Source: Algoriphagus sp.
GTDB lineage: Bacteria; Bacteroidota; Bacteroidia; Cytophagales; Cyclobacteriaceae
Direction of reading: 5' to 3'
NCBI RefSeq assembly: GCF_013373065.1
Contig: NZ_JABXIN010000011.1
Span: forward strand, 186,001-250,000
DNA: 64,000 nt
In this document: positions 45,983 through 54,518 of the stretch, one piece after another
How positions within the stretch are numbered: the stretch's first letter is position 1
How the letters are laid out: every line of letters starts with the position of its first letter
Position numbers and translations under genes: made by a program
Notes under the pieces: generated by a model
The model's database searches: none
Told to the model about the DNA's origin: nothing
Seen by the model: only the letters and a program-made list of their open reading frames with translations

Positions 45983-48468
45983 GGATTTCGCTTTTTTACT
46001 CCACGGGTCGCTTCAGCTTCCAAAGGATTTTCTGGCCAATAATGTTTAGGATAACGCCTTTTCAATTCTTTTTTGACTTCGAAATAGCCATTCGACCAGA
46101 AGCTTGCCAAGTCTTGAGTAACCTGAACCGGCTTAAATCCTGGAGATAGCATTTCAATAAGTAAAGGGATTTTCCCCTGATTAATTTTGGGAGTATCTAA
46201 TAATCCAAACAATTCCTGCAATCGAACTGATAGGATAGGGGCTTCTCCTTCCGGCCGGTACTTAATTTTAACCGTTCCTCCCGATGGAACAGAAATCCGT
46301 TCTGGTGCCAATTGAGCGAGCAATTGTTGTTGCTCAAAGTCCAGGTGATGAGTTAAAATTTGAACCAGGTCCAACTTCTTCAAATCTTCATTTTTAGACA
46401 CATTAATGACATAAGGAGCTAACCAAGTCTTGGCATTTTGATACAAAGAATTAATTGACCAATCGGGCCAATTTTGTGAAGGATTCCATTTTCTCAAGGA
46501 TTGAATCCGGAAAATCAATTGCTGAACATCTTCATTCCAATCCAATAAAATTTCTCCCTCGTTTTGAATGGCTTCCAAAATCACATCCGCTGCTTTTTCC
46601 TTTGGAATAGAGGAAAGCGGGCGAGAACCCAATAAAATTGCTCCTATTCTTATTTCTGAATGAGCAAGTAGTCCGCCTTTCTTTCGATCCCATGTCAACA
46701 CTTCTTTAGTTTGAAGTAATGGCATTAAATCTTTGGGGTTAAGAGGTGCCGCCAACCAAATTTTACCCATTCCCTCACGAGCATCCACATGAGCAACTGC
46801 TAGCCACGATTCATGCGCCAACTCATCTCTATGACTGATTTGAGCTATTTTCCCATTAGACAACTGAAATTGAGCATTATTTCCAGGTCTTGCAGCAGCT
46901 ATTCGTTCTGGATATGCAAAAGCTAATAAAAGGCCTGTAATCCAAGGATCTACAGCTTGATTTTCAGCCTTAATTCCAAAAAGTTTTCGGTATTGATTGG
47001 CCACTTTTTCTATTTTCTTGATTCGGGGAATACCGACTCCACGATCTCGAAATTTCCGAAGTGCTTCAATGCGTAAATTTAAATCAACACCTGCATCTGA
47101 GCCTAAGGGATCCCGTTCTTCTAAAATTGCAGCAATATCTGTTGCCAATGCCAGTTGATCTTCTTTTTTGGCATACAGAAGCATATGGGCGATACGAGGA
47201 TGCACAGGAAGTTGATGCATTTCTTTTCCATGCGAGGTAAGTATTCCTTCCTCTAATGCGCCCAATTCTTCCAGAGACTTTTCGGATAGTTTTAAAGTCC
47301 CCACAGGAGGAGGAGTAAACCACAGCATGCTCCGAATATCATCCTTACCCCAAACCTTCATATCCAATACCATTGAAGTTAAGTCTGCCTCTAGAATTTC
47401 AGGATTTCGGAAGGGGGATAGCTTTGCTTGGGTAGCTTTGGTCCATAAACGGTAGGAATTTCCTGCCGTCAACCGCCCTGCTCGTCCACTACGCTGATCT
47501 GCCGAATCTTGACTGATTCGATGTAAAACTAAGCGTGAAAGCCCTGTTCTTGGATCAAATCGATTTGATTTTGCAAATCCCGAATCAACTACCACACGTA
47601 CCCCTTCAATGGTGAGGGACGTTTCTGCAATGTCTGTGGCTAGGACGATTTTTCGTTTTCCTGATGGATGAGGAAAAATCGCTCGTTGCTGTTCTGAGGG
47701 GGAAAGCTGTCCGTAAAGCGGAAGTACCACATCTTCTGGAAGAGTCCTTCGCAAGATTTCTAGTGCCTTTTTTATTTCATTTTGCCCCGGTAAAAAAACC
47801 AAAAAATCACCTTCATGCTTTTTGGTGAGTGGAATTACCTGTCTTGCTGTATCCTCTCCAATGGAAAATTCATCAGCTTCTTGCAAATAGTGAACTTCGA
47901 CTGGATATTGCTTCCCCTGACTTTGAATAATCGGTGCATTCATCAATTCTCCCAATTGCTCGGTATCCAAGGTAGCGGACATGATCAGGATCCGTAGATC
48001 AAATCTTAAGATATCTTGAACTTCTCTAGAAAGGGCTAATGCAACCTCGGAAAATAGGTTTCGCTCGTGGAATTCATCAAAGATTACCAAACCAATATCC
48101 TCTAATGCATTGTCCTGGTGAAGCATTCGTGTTAGAATGCCTTCCGTAAGAACTTCCAATCGAGTTTTTTCAGAAATGGCAGATTCGAAACGAATTCGAT
48201 AGCCAACAGTTTGCCCCAATTCTTCCCCAAGCATGCTGGCCATTCGCTGTGCAATACTTTTGGTAGCGAGGCGTCTCGGCTCCAATAAAATGATTTTCTT
48301 ACTGGCGAGCCAAGGTTCAGAAAGTAATGCGAGCGGCAAAAGCGTACTTTTCCCTGCACCAGGAGGTGCCTGAATAATCAAGGAGTTTGTTCGGGATAGT
48401 GTTTCTCTTACTTCGGGAATTATTTCAGAAACTGGAAGGTCAAAAGCCTGGAAATCGAAAGCAGTCAT
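45979..48468 (-). CDS. hrpB: ATP-dependent helicase HrpB
   Basis: The protein has about 829 residues from the ATG at 48468; the longer frame adds 16 unlikely residues. It shows DEAH-type helicase motifs: QAPPGAGKSTLLPLALL (Walker A), DEFHERNLFSEVA (DEFH), IMSATLDTE (motif III), ATDIAETSLTIEGV and QRSGRAGRLTAGNSYRLW. The HrpB-specific C-terminal region is present (residues about 500-829). HrpB is an RNA/DNA helicase of unclear role. Its 3' end overlaps an unknown convergent gene by 4 bp. Confidence 0.95.
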   Translation of the reverse strand: MTAFDFQAFDLPVSEIIPEVRETLSRTNSLIIQAPPGAGKSTLLPLALLSEPWLASKKIILLEPRRLATKSIAQRMASMLGEELGQTVGYRIRFESAISEKTRLEVLTEGILTRMLHQDNALEDIGLVIFDEFHERNLFSEVALALSREVQDILRFDLRILIMSATLDTEQLGELMNAPIIQSQGKQYPVEVHYLQEADEFSIGEDTARQVIPLTKKHEGDFLVFLPGQNEIKKALEILRRTLPEDVVLPLYGQLSPSEQQRAIFPHPSGKRKIVLATDIAETSLTIEGVRVVVDSGFAKSNRFDPRTGLSRLVLHRISQDSADQRSGRAGRLTAGNSYRLWTKATQAKLSPFRNPEILEADLTSMVLDMKVWGKDDIRSMLWFTPPPVGTLKLSEKSLEELGALEEGILTSHGKEMHQLPVHPRIAHMLLYAKKEDQLALATDIAAILEERDPLGSDAGVDLNLRIEALRKFRDRGVGIPRIKKIEKVANQYRKLFGIKAENQAVDPWITGLLLAFAYPERIAAARPGNNAQFQLSNGKIAQISHRDELAHESWLAVAHVDAREGMGKIWLAAPLNPKDLMPLLQTKEVLTWDRKKGGLLAHSEIRIGAILLGSRPLSSIPKEKAADVILEAIQNEGEILLDWNEDVQQLIFRIQSLRKWNPSQNWPDWSINSLYQNAKTWLAPYVINVSKNEDLKKLDLVQILTHHLDFEQQQLLAQLAPERISVPSGGTVKIKYRPEGEAPILSVRLQELFGLLDTPKINQGKIPLLIEMLSPGFKPVQVTQDLASFWSNGYFEVKKELKRRYPKHYWPENPLEAEATRGVKKRNP

Positions 48469-48477
48469 GTGGGTACA

Positions 48478-48510
48478 AAAATAAAAAGCCATCAGGATTT
48501 TCCCGATGGC
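48478..48510 (-). terminator. Terminator after the DUF2911 gene
   Basis: On the minus strand a 10-bp stem GCCATCGGGA/TCCTGATGGC (one G-T pair) is followed by TTTTTATTTTTG. It separates the DUF2911 gene from hrpB downstream. Confidence 0.88.
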
Positions 48511-48532
48511 TCTCAAGTCATTTAATAACTAT

Positions 48533-49048
48533 TTATTGGGCTGGTCCTAATTTAGCTTCTGCTTTTCCATATTCCCAGCGAATCTCAAATCGATCCTGTT
48601 TCACTTCATAAACCAAGCGTTCCTCCAATGAGGATGTTTGTTGAGAAGGAACATTGACGCGCAAAACGTCTTCAGCAGAATCATAATTGAAAGCTCCCCA
48701 CTGTTTGGCTACTTTATTGAATATAAAGGTAGACTCATATTCTCCTGGGATAATAAAAAAGCTGTAAGTACCTGCAGGAAGTTTTTGACCTTCAACCAAA
48801 ATATCCTTGTCCGTAGTAAAGGTGGTTGCTTCATTGGCACCAGCTCTCCAAACCTGTCCTAGCGGAACCAAATCTCCCCAAATCATTCTGCCTTTTACAG
48901 CAGGTGAGGAATAACTGATCGTAATAGTTGCATCGCCAATAGAACCTTCAGCGGTTCGGGCTGGGCTTGCTTTTTCCTGAGCTAAAGCAGAGAAACCAAA
49001 GACACCAAGGGTGAATGCAAGAAAAAAGAGTGTTTTTAATTTTTTCAT
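48533..49048 (-). CDS. DUF2911 secreted protein
   Basis: The 171-residue protein has a signal peptide (FFLAFTLGVFGFSALAQ) and the DUF2911 pattern: GDATITISYSSPAVKGRMIWG, LVPLGQVWRAGANEATTF and LPAGTYSFFIIPGEYESTFIFN. The family is common in Bacteroidetes and probably beta-rich and periplasmic, with no known activity. It is followed by its own terminator and preceded by one after the oxidoreductase gene, so it is transcribed alone. Confidence 0.92.
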   Translation of the reverse strand: MKKLKTLFFLAFTLGVFGFSALAQEKASPARTAEGSIGDATITISYSSPAVKGRMIWGDLVPLGQVWRAGANEATTFTTDKDILVEGQKLPAGTYSFFIIPGEYESTFIFNKVAKQWGAFNYDSAEDVLRVNVPSQQTSSLEERLVYEVKQDRFEIRWEYGKAEAKLGPAQ

Positions 49049-49122
49049 GATGTTTAAGTTGGGGAATGAAAAGGGTTAATAATTAGAATATTTATTCAAA
49101 CTGAAAAATAATAGAAAAGGTT

Positions 49123-49153
49123 AGCGGGAAGCAATCTCCATTTACTTCCCGCT
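49123..49153 (-). terminator. Hairpin terminator after the oxidoreductase gene
   Basis: A 9-bp perfect stem AGCGGGAAG/CTTCCCGCT lies about 10 bp after the stop codon of the Gfo/Idh/MocA gene. The T-run behind it is short (AACCTTTTC), so strength is moderate. Confidence 0.65.
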
Positions 49154-49163
49154 CACCTAGAAC

Positions 49164-50312
49164 TTAGACTTTAACCCAAGCTTGTTTCTTATTGCTTTCA
49201 ATGATCCGCTCACCGATAATCAACTCACGAAGGCCATCTGCAAAGGTTGGGAAAGTAGGTTTTTCAGGTTGTTTACCTTCTCTGACAGCTGCATATACTT
49301 CTTTAAACATTTGTTTAGAAGTATCCGGAAATCCTTCATTGTGGCCACCTGGGAAACTAATCAGTGCAGAAGCCTCCGCATGAAACAAAGATGGGTCTTT
49401 CATCAATTGACCGTTTGCAGTTTCACGCTTTCCAATCCAAAGTTCATTAGGCTTTTCTGAATTGAATTCAAAATTTGATTTGGATCCGGCAATCTCAATA
49501 TTCAAGCGATTTTTTCGGCCTGCATTTACCTGAGAAACTGTTATTGATCCTTTGGAGCCATTATCAAATCGAAGCATTACAGTAGCATGGTCTTCTGTAT
49601 TAATCGGAACCTCTTCGTAATCATCCATGGTCAACATTTTTCCAGAATAGGTTTCTATGGCTTTCAAAGGCTTCAATCGCGTCTTGTGCACTGTTGAAAA
49701 ATCTGCCATCACCTCAGTAATCTTAAGGCCTGTGACATATTCTGTAATATCTAATAAGTGAGAACCAATATCGGCAATGGCTCTTGAGTCACCTGATTTA
49801 TCCGGTTCCAATCTCCAATTGTAATCAGTCTTCAAAAACAACCAATCTTGCAAATAAGACCCCATCACATTGTAAACTTCTCCTAATTCTCCTTTTTCAC
49901 GCATGGTCTTCATTTGGCGAATCATGGGATAATAGCGCAAGTTGAAATGAACAGCGTTAACCAGTCCTTTTTCTTTTGCAATAGCAACCAATTCTTCTGC
50001 CTCTTCGATTTTTACAGCCAGCGGTTTTTCGCAAATCACATGTTTTCCGGCTTCCAAAGCTGCTTTTGTCTGTGGATAATGCAAAAAGTTAGGGGTACAA
50101 ATATGGACCACATCAATATCTGAGTCCTTCAACATCTCATCGAAAGTATAAGCTTTGGGAATTCCTAATAAAGCCGCTTTTTCATCAGCAAGTTCTTGGG
50201 TGACTTCTACCAGTCCGACCACTTCGATATTTGGTATTCTTCGGAGTGCTTCTAAGTGTGCAGGACCAATAAATCCAGTTCCGACAATAGCCGCATTGAT
50301 TTTCTTTGACAT
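49164..50312 (-). CDS. Gfo/Idh/MocA-family oxidoreductase
   Basis: The 382-residue protein has an N-terminal Rossmann fold (AAIVGTGFIGPAHLEALRRI), the EKPLAVKIEEAEELV motif with its conserved Lys, and a C-terminal alpha/beta domain containing DIGSHLLDITEYVTG. Such enzymes oxidise sugars, inositols or related polyols with NAD(P). There is no Tat signal, so it is cytoplasmic. The substrate is unknown. It is probably monocistronic. Confidence 0.9.
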   Translation of the reverse strand: MSKKINAAIVGTGFIGPAHLEALRRIPNIEVVGLVEVTQELADEKAALLGIPKAYTFDEMLKDSDIDVVHICTPNFLHYPQTKAALEAGKHVICEKPLAVKIEEAEELVAIAKEKGLVNAVHFNLRYYPMIRQMKTMREKGELGEVYNVMGSYLQDWLFLKTDYNWRLEPDKSGDSRAIADIGSHLLDITEYVTGLKITEVMADFSTVHKTRLKPLKAIETYSGKMLTMDDYEEVPINTEDHATVMLRFDNGSKGSITVSQVNAGRKNRLNIEIAGSKSNFEFNSEKPNELWIGKRETANGQLMKDPSLFHAEASALISFPGGHNEGFPDTSKQMFKEVYAAVREGKQPEKPTFPTFADGLRELIIGERIIESNKKQAWVKV

Positions 50313-50471
50313 AGGTTATTAGGTTTTAATGACAATGATTAAAGTTTCAAATTAGAAAAAATGCTTAAAACTCTCGCAAGGATAATGGGTGATTTTGTCT
50401 GATTGCTAGCTAGTTTGAATTTATGATCACTGACTATCAAATAATTATATTTTAATTGTTTCAGTTAATTT

Positions 50472-51593
50472 TCAATGATGCGGATTTATCCACCACTTGA
50501 AATTTTCTACTTGGTCAGACTCCAATGGAATAAATGATCCGATAAGAGGAGTCCGAACAAGCACATCCAATTCCTCCGCTTTTGGTAAGAGACGATCTAC
50601 AGGATCAGTCCAAGAATGCATCGCTAATCGAAAAGCCCCCCAATGAATGGGCATGACTTGTTTTGCACGGAGATCAAGACCTGCTTGCGCAGTCTCTTCG
50701 GGCATCATATGTATTTCTTTCCAGTTTTCATTGTATTGTCCGCATTCTAAAAGCGCTAAATCAAAAGGACCGTACTTGGCACCGATTTCTTGAAAATGAG
50801 GTCCATAGCCGCTGTCCCCACTAAAATAAATCCGTTCAGAATCGCTTCGAATCACCCATGATCCCCAGAGGGTACTAAAGCGATTCGTTAATCCTCTACC
50901 TGAAAAATGTCGGCTAGGGGTAAAAGCATACGAAATCCCATCGAATGTTCTTTCTTCCCACCAATCCAATTCCTCAATATTCTCAAATGGAACATCCCAA
51001 TTTTCCAAATGGGATCCTACGCCTAGAGGAACCAAGAATTTCCTTGTCTTGGATTTCAATCGCTGTACAGATTCATAATCCAAGTGGTCATAATGATCAT
51101 GTGAAAATAAAACCAAGTCAATTTCGGGTAGCTGTTCAATCTCTATGGGGAGTTCGTCAAAAAAGCGTTTGTTACCTAACCAAGGATGGGGTGCAGGGAC
51201 ATCTCCAAACATGGGATCCAGCAAAATATTTTTACCATCCATCTGAATCAAAAAAGCAGAGTGTCCAAACCAAATCAACCTTGTTTTTTCTGATTTAATT
51301 AAATCAATTGAATCTATCTTTTCGACAGGAATTTCAAAATCAGGGCGTCGGGAGGGATCATTTTTGAAAAACTCTGGCATCAGCTTCATTGCTTTTGCAA
51401 AACCCATCGTCATCTCAGTGGGAGTAAGATTTTGGAATTTACCATCTCTGAAGTGATCAAGCTTTTCAAATTCAGCTACTTGCTCTGAGCTAGGGTTTCC
51501 ACCAAATTGTGGGTTGAGATTTACAAAAAGTACAATTGCTAGGATCAATACACCGATCAGCCCCACAGGAAGTGCAATAATTTTTCGAATCAC
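50472..51593 (-). CDS. Membrane-anchored MBL-fold hydrolase
   Basis: The 373-residue protein has one N-terminal membrane anchor (GLIGVLILAIVLFVNLNP) and a metallo-beta-lactamase domain of the UlaG/NAPE-PLD-like type: WFGHSAFLIQMDGKNILLDP, LVLFSHDHYDHLDYESV (metal ligands), FSGDSGYGPHFQ and PIHWGAFRLAMHSW. Related enzymes act on phosphodiesters or lactones. The substrate cannot be deduced. Confidence 0.88.
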   Translation of the reverse strand: MIRKIIALPVGLIGVLILAIVLFVNLNPQFGGNPSSEQVAEFEKLDHFRDGKFQNLTPTEMTMGFAKAMKLMPEFFKNDPSRRPDFEIPVEKIDSIDLIKSEKTRLIWFGHSAFLIQMDGKNILLDPMFGDVPAPHPWLGNKRFFDELPIEIEQLPEIDLVLFSHDHYDHLDYESVQRLKSKTRKFLVPLGVGSHLENWDVPFENIEELDWWEERTFDGISYAFTPSRHFSGRGLTNRFSTLWGSWVIRSDSERIYFSGDSGYGPHFQEIGAKYGPFDLALLECGQYNENWKEIHMMPEETAQAGLDLRAKQVMPIHWGAFRLAMHSWTDPVDRLLPKAEELDVLVRTPLIGSFIPLESDQVENFKWWINPHH

Positions 51594-51751
51594 TTTAAAA
51601 TTGGTCAGTCTTTTCTGTCAATAATCATCCAAACGTATTTCAATAAAAATAAATCCCTTATTGTTCTTCTAAACCTGATTTTTTTAAAATTCCCTATGAA
51701 AAATCCTTTTAGGATGGAATTCTTTGTACAATTCCATCAATGGCATGTTCA

Positions 51752-51759
51752 TAGTTTTG
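51752..51759 (+). promoter_or_regulatory. Putative -7 box upstream of the Mo-hydroxylase operon
   Basis: TAGTTTTG matches TAnnTTTG exactly, 31 bp before the ATG of the 2Fe-2S subunit. A TTTG at 51723-51726 lies 25 bp upstream, slightly further than the usual spacing. Confidence 0.4.
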
Positions 51760-51790
51760 ATTTTTTGTAACTTACCTAAAAAAAAGAACC

Positions 51791-52249
51791 ATGGCTAGTT
51801 TCAATCTTAAAGTAAACGGAAAGAGTCACCAGGTCGAAGTAGAGGACGATACGCCATTGCTATGGGTTCTTCGCGATCATTTGGGACTCGTTGGCACCAA
51901 GTTTTCATGTGGAATTGCCCAATGTGGGGCCTGCACAGTTCATTTAAATGGTAACCCAACCTTCTCCTGCGTCACCCCGATTTCCAGTGTTGGAAATGCA
52001 GAAGTGACCACTATAGAAGGACTTTCAGAAAATGGGGATCATCCTGTTCAAAAGGCTTGGGAAGAAGTGGACGTAGCCCAGTGCGGTTACTGTCAAGGAG
52101 GTCAAATTATGCAGGCAGCTGCATTTTTGAAGCAAAACCCAAATCCAAGTATGGAGGAAATTGACAATGCGATGAATCGAAATATTTGTCGCTGCGGTAC
52201 CTATCACAAGATTCGAGAAGCAGTAGCACAAGCAGCCAAAAACATGTAA
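51791..52249 (+). CDS. iorA: 2Fe-2S subunit of a molybdenum hydroxylase (isoquinoline 1-oxidoreductase alpha type)
   Basis: The 152-residue protein binds two 2Fe-2S clusters. GTKFSCGIAQCGACTVHLNG carries the plant-type ferredoxin-like cluster, and CGYCQGGQIM with NRNICRCGTYHKIREAV carries the second. It passes electrons from the molybdenum subunit encoded 2 bp downstream. No FAD subunit is present, as in IorAB-type enzymes, which use other acceptors. Confidence 0.93.
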   Translation: MASFNLKVNGKSHQVEVEDDTPLLWVLRDHLGLVGTKFSCGIAQCGACTVHLNGNPTFSCVTPISSVGNAEVTTIEGLSENGDHPVQKAWEEVDVAQCGYCQGGQIMQAAAFLKQNPNPSMEEIDNAMNRNICRCGTYHKIREAVAQAAKNM

Positions 52250-52251
52250 TC

Positions 52252-54414
52252 ATGAAAACTGTCACTAGAGAAAGTAGAAGAGATTTTCTAAAAATAGCCG
52301 GAACCACTGCCGGCAGTTTGTTTATTGGTTTCAATTGGTTCAGTTGTGATTCACCTAAAGTTGAGGTACTAAGTACTGAAGAGGTTTTGGCACAGGCTAA
52401 ATCCTTCAACGCATATTTATCTATTTCCCCGTCTGGTGATGTAGTTATTTACTCTCCAAATCCAGAATTAGGACAAAATATCAAAACATCCTTCCCAATG
52501 GTAGTTGCCGAGGAATTGGATGCTGATTGGGGAAAAGTTCGAGTCCTCCAAGCCAATTTGGATACAGAAAAATATGATCGGCAATTGACAGGAGGTTCCG
52601 GAGCTATGCCACATAGCTGGGAAAGACTTCGCAAAGCCGGTGCAACTGCTCGCTATGTGTTAGTAGCGGCGGCTGCTAAAATGTGGAATGTCCCTGCTGA
52701 AGAAATTACTGTGGAAAATGGAATCATTTCACATTCCGGAAGTAAGAAATCTGGACATTTTGGGGAATTTGTTGCCGAGGCTGCACAAATGAAAGCTCCA
52801 GAAGAGGTAAAATTGAAAGACAAGAAGGATTTCAAAATCATTGGCACCCCAGTAAAGAATGTGGATTCCCGTGAAATTTACACTGGTAAGCCTCTTTTTG
52901 GATTAGATTTTTATCGCGAAGGCATGATGCATGCCATGGTACAGCGAGCTCCTTTTGGGATGAAAATCAAATCCCTGGATGATGCTGCTGCTAAAGCAGT
53001 GTCAGGAGTTACAGATGTGGTAACCTTCGGAACATCTGTTGCGGTAGTTGGAAATTCTACCTGGCCCTTGATGAAGGCCAAAAAGCTATTAAAAATCGAA
53101 TATGAGGCTGATGGATCCGTTGAGAGTTCTGCTGACCATGATCGGATTTTCAAGGAACTAATGGCTAATGGAAAAGCTGATGTAAGAAGGCAGGATGGAA
53201 ATGTTAATTCTGCTTTTCAAAATGCTGCCAAAGTTGTTTCGGCTGAATATCAATGTCCTTTCTTGGCACATTCACCAATGGAGCCTGAAAACTTCTTTGC
53301 TCATGTCAAAGGAGATCGATGTGAACTGATAGGACCAACGCAAACACCTGACCGAGCGAGACAAACAGCAGCAGCAATTCTTGGAATTCCTGCTGATAAC
53401 GTAACTGTAGAAATTACCCGATTAGGTGGGGGATTTGGTAGACGACTTCGAGCTGATTACGTGGAAGAAGCCGTTCATATCTCCAAAGCAATAAATGCTC
53501 CTGTAAAAGTTACTTGGAGTAGGGAAGATGAACTTACTGGAGGAGCCTACAGACCAGCAGTACGCTATCGATTTGAAGCTGCCTTGGATGCCAATGGAAC
53601 TATGATAGGCTACAAACTTCGAGGAGTGGGAATGAATGCAGGGAATACTACCCGTGAAAATAATTTCCCATCAGGAGCTGTAGATAACCTATTGATCGAA
53701 TCAGTCAATTATGAATCAAGCATCACCACAAATGCATGGAGAGCTCCAATTACGAACTTCCTGGCCTATGCTGAGCAAAGCTTCTTGGATGAAGTAGCTC
53801 TAGAAGCTGGGAAAGATCCTGTTGCGTTCCGCTTGGAATTACTGGATCGAGCTAAAAATAATCCTGTAGGTCAACTCGGATACGATGTGGATCGAATGAT
53901 TGGAGTTGTAAAAACAGCTGCAGAAAAAGGTAATTGGGGCAAAAACCCAAATATCAAACAAGGCTTCAGCGTTTATTTCTCTCATCGATCCTACGTAGCT
54001 CAAGTTGCAGACATCGAAATGCAGGGAGGAACTCCAGTATTGAAGAAAATTACTGCTGCCACTGATTGTGGAATGGTGGTAAATCCAACCGGAGCTAATC
54101 ACCAAGTCCGAGGTGGAATTGTGGATGGAATGGGACATGCTATGTATACCAACCTCACCTTCGAAAATGGAGTACCAAAACAACGGAATTACGATACTTA
54201 TCGATTAATTCGTTTGAAGGAAGTTCCGGAAATTGAGCCACACTTCATTGACTCTGGCTATGATCCTACAGGATTGGGAGAACCAGCACTACCACCAACA
54301 GGAGGCGCTATTGCCAATGCCATTTTTGCCGCAACAGGAAGGAGATTACGAAGTCAGCCTTTCATTGAGCAAAAGGAATTTTCGGATATCAAACTAGAGA
54401 TCCGAAGGTCATAA
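52252..54414 (+). CDS. iorB: Molybdopterin-binding subunit of an IorB-type molybdenum hydroxylase
   Basis: The protein has about 720 residues from the ATG at 52252, just after iorA; the longer frame would overlap iorA. It opens with a twin-arginine motif (SRRDFLKIAGTTAGS), indicating Tat export of the folded holo-enzyme to the periplasm. Features include ITRLGGGFGRRLRADYVEEA, TWSREDELTGGAYRP and a late GLGEPALPPTGGAIANAI with the active-site Glu. Substrates of the family are N-heterocycles or aldehydes. Cofactor genes lie 4-6 kb away. Confidence 0.92.
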   Translation: MKTVTRESRRDFLKIAGTTAGSLFIGFNWFSCDSPKVEVLSTEEVLAQAKSFNAYLSISPSGDVVIYSPNPELGQNIKTSFPMVVAEELDADWGKVRVLQANLDTEKYDRQLTGGSGAMPHSWERLRKAGATARYVLVAAAAKMWNVPAEEITVENGIISHSGSKKSGHFGEFVAEAAQMKAPEEVKLKDKKDFKIIGTPVKNVDSREIYTGKPLFGLDFYREGMMHAMVQRAPFGMKIKSLDDAAAKAVSGVTDVVTFGTSVAVVGNSTWPLMKAKKLLKIEYEADGSVESSADHDRIFKELMANGKADVRRQDGNVNSAFQNAAKVVSAEYQCPFLAHSPMEPENFFAHVKGDRCELIGPTQTPDRARQTAAAILGIPADNVTVEITRLGGGFGRRLRADYVEEAVHISKAINAPVKVTWSREDELTGGAYRPAVRYRFEAALDANGTMIGYKLRGVGMNAGNTTRENNFPSGAVDNLLIESVNYESSITTNAWRAPITNFLAYAEQSFLDEVALEAGKDPVAFRLELLDRAKNNPVGQLGYDVDRMIGVVKTAAEKGNWGKNPNIKQGFSVYFSHRSYVAQVADIEMQGGTPVLKKITAATDCGMVVNPTGANHQVRGGIVDGMGHAMYTNLTFENGVPKQRNYDTYRLIRLKEVPEIEPHFIDSGYDPTGLGEPALPPTGGAIANAIFAATGRRLRSQPFIEQKEFSDIKLEIRRS

Positions 54415-54461
54415 GGTGAATGATTCGAAAGTGTTATTCAGCCTAATGAATTCATAAAAAC

Positions 54462-54494
54462 AAAAATCCTCTGAGAATTGCTCAGAGGATTTTT
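54462..54494. terminator. Bidirectional terminator between iorB and glnS
   Basis: A 14-bp perfect stem AAAAATCCTCTGAG/CTCAGAGGATTTTT with an AATTG loop is followed by further T residues on the right and preceded by A residues on the left. It serves both convergent transcripts. Confidence 0.93.
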
Positions 54495-54518
54495 TTATGG
54501 TTATTCTTCAACGATTTT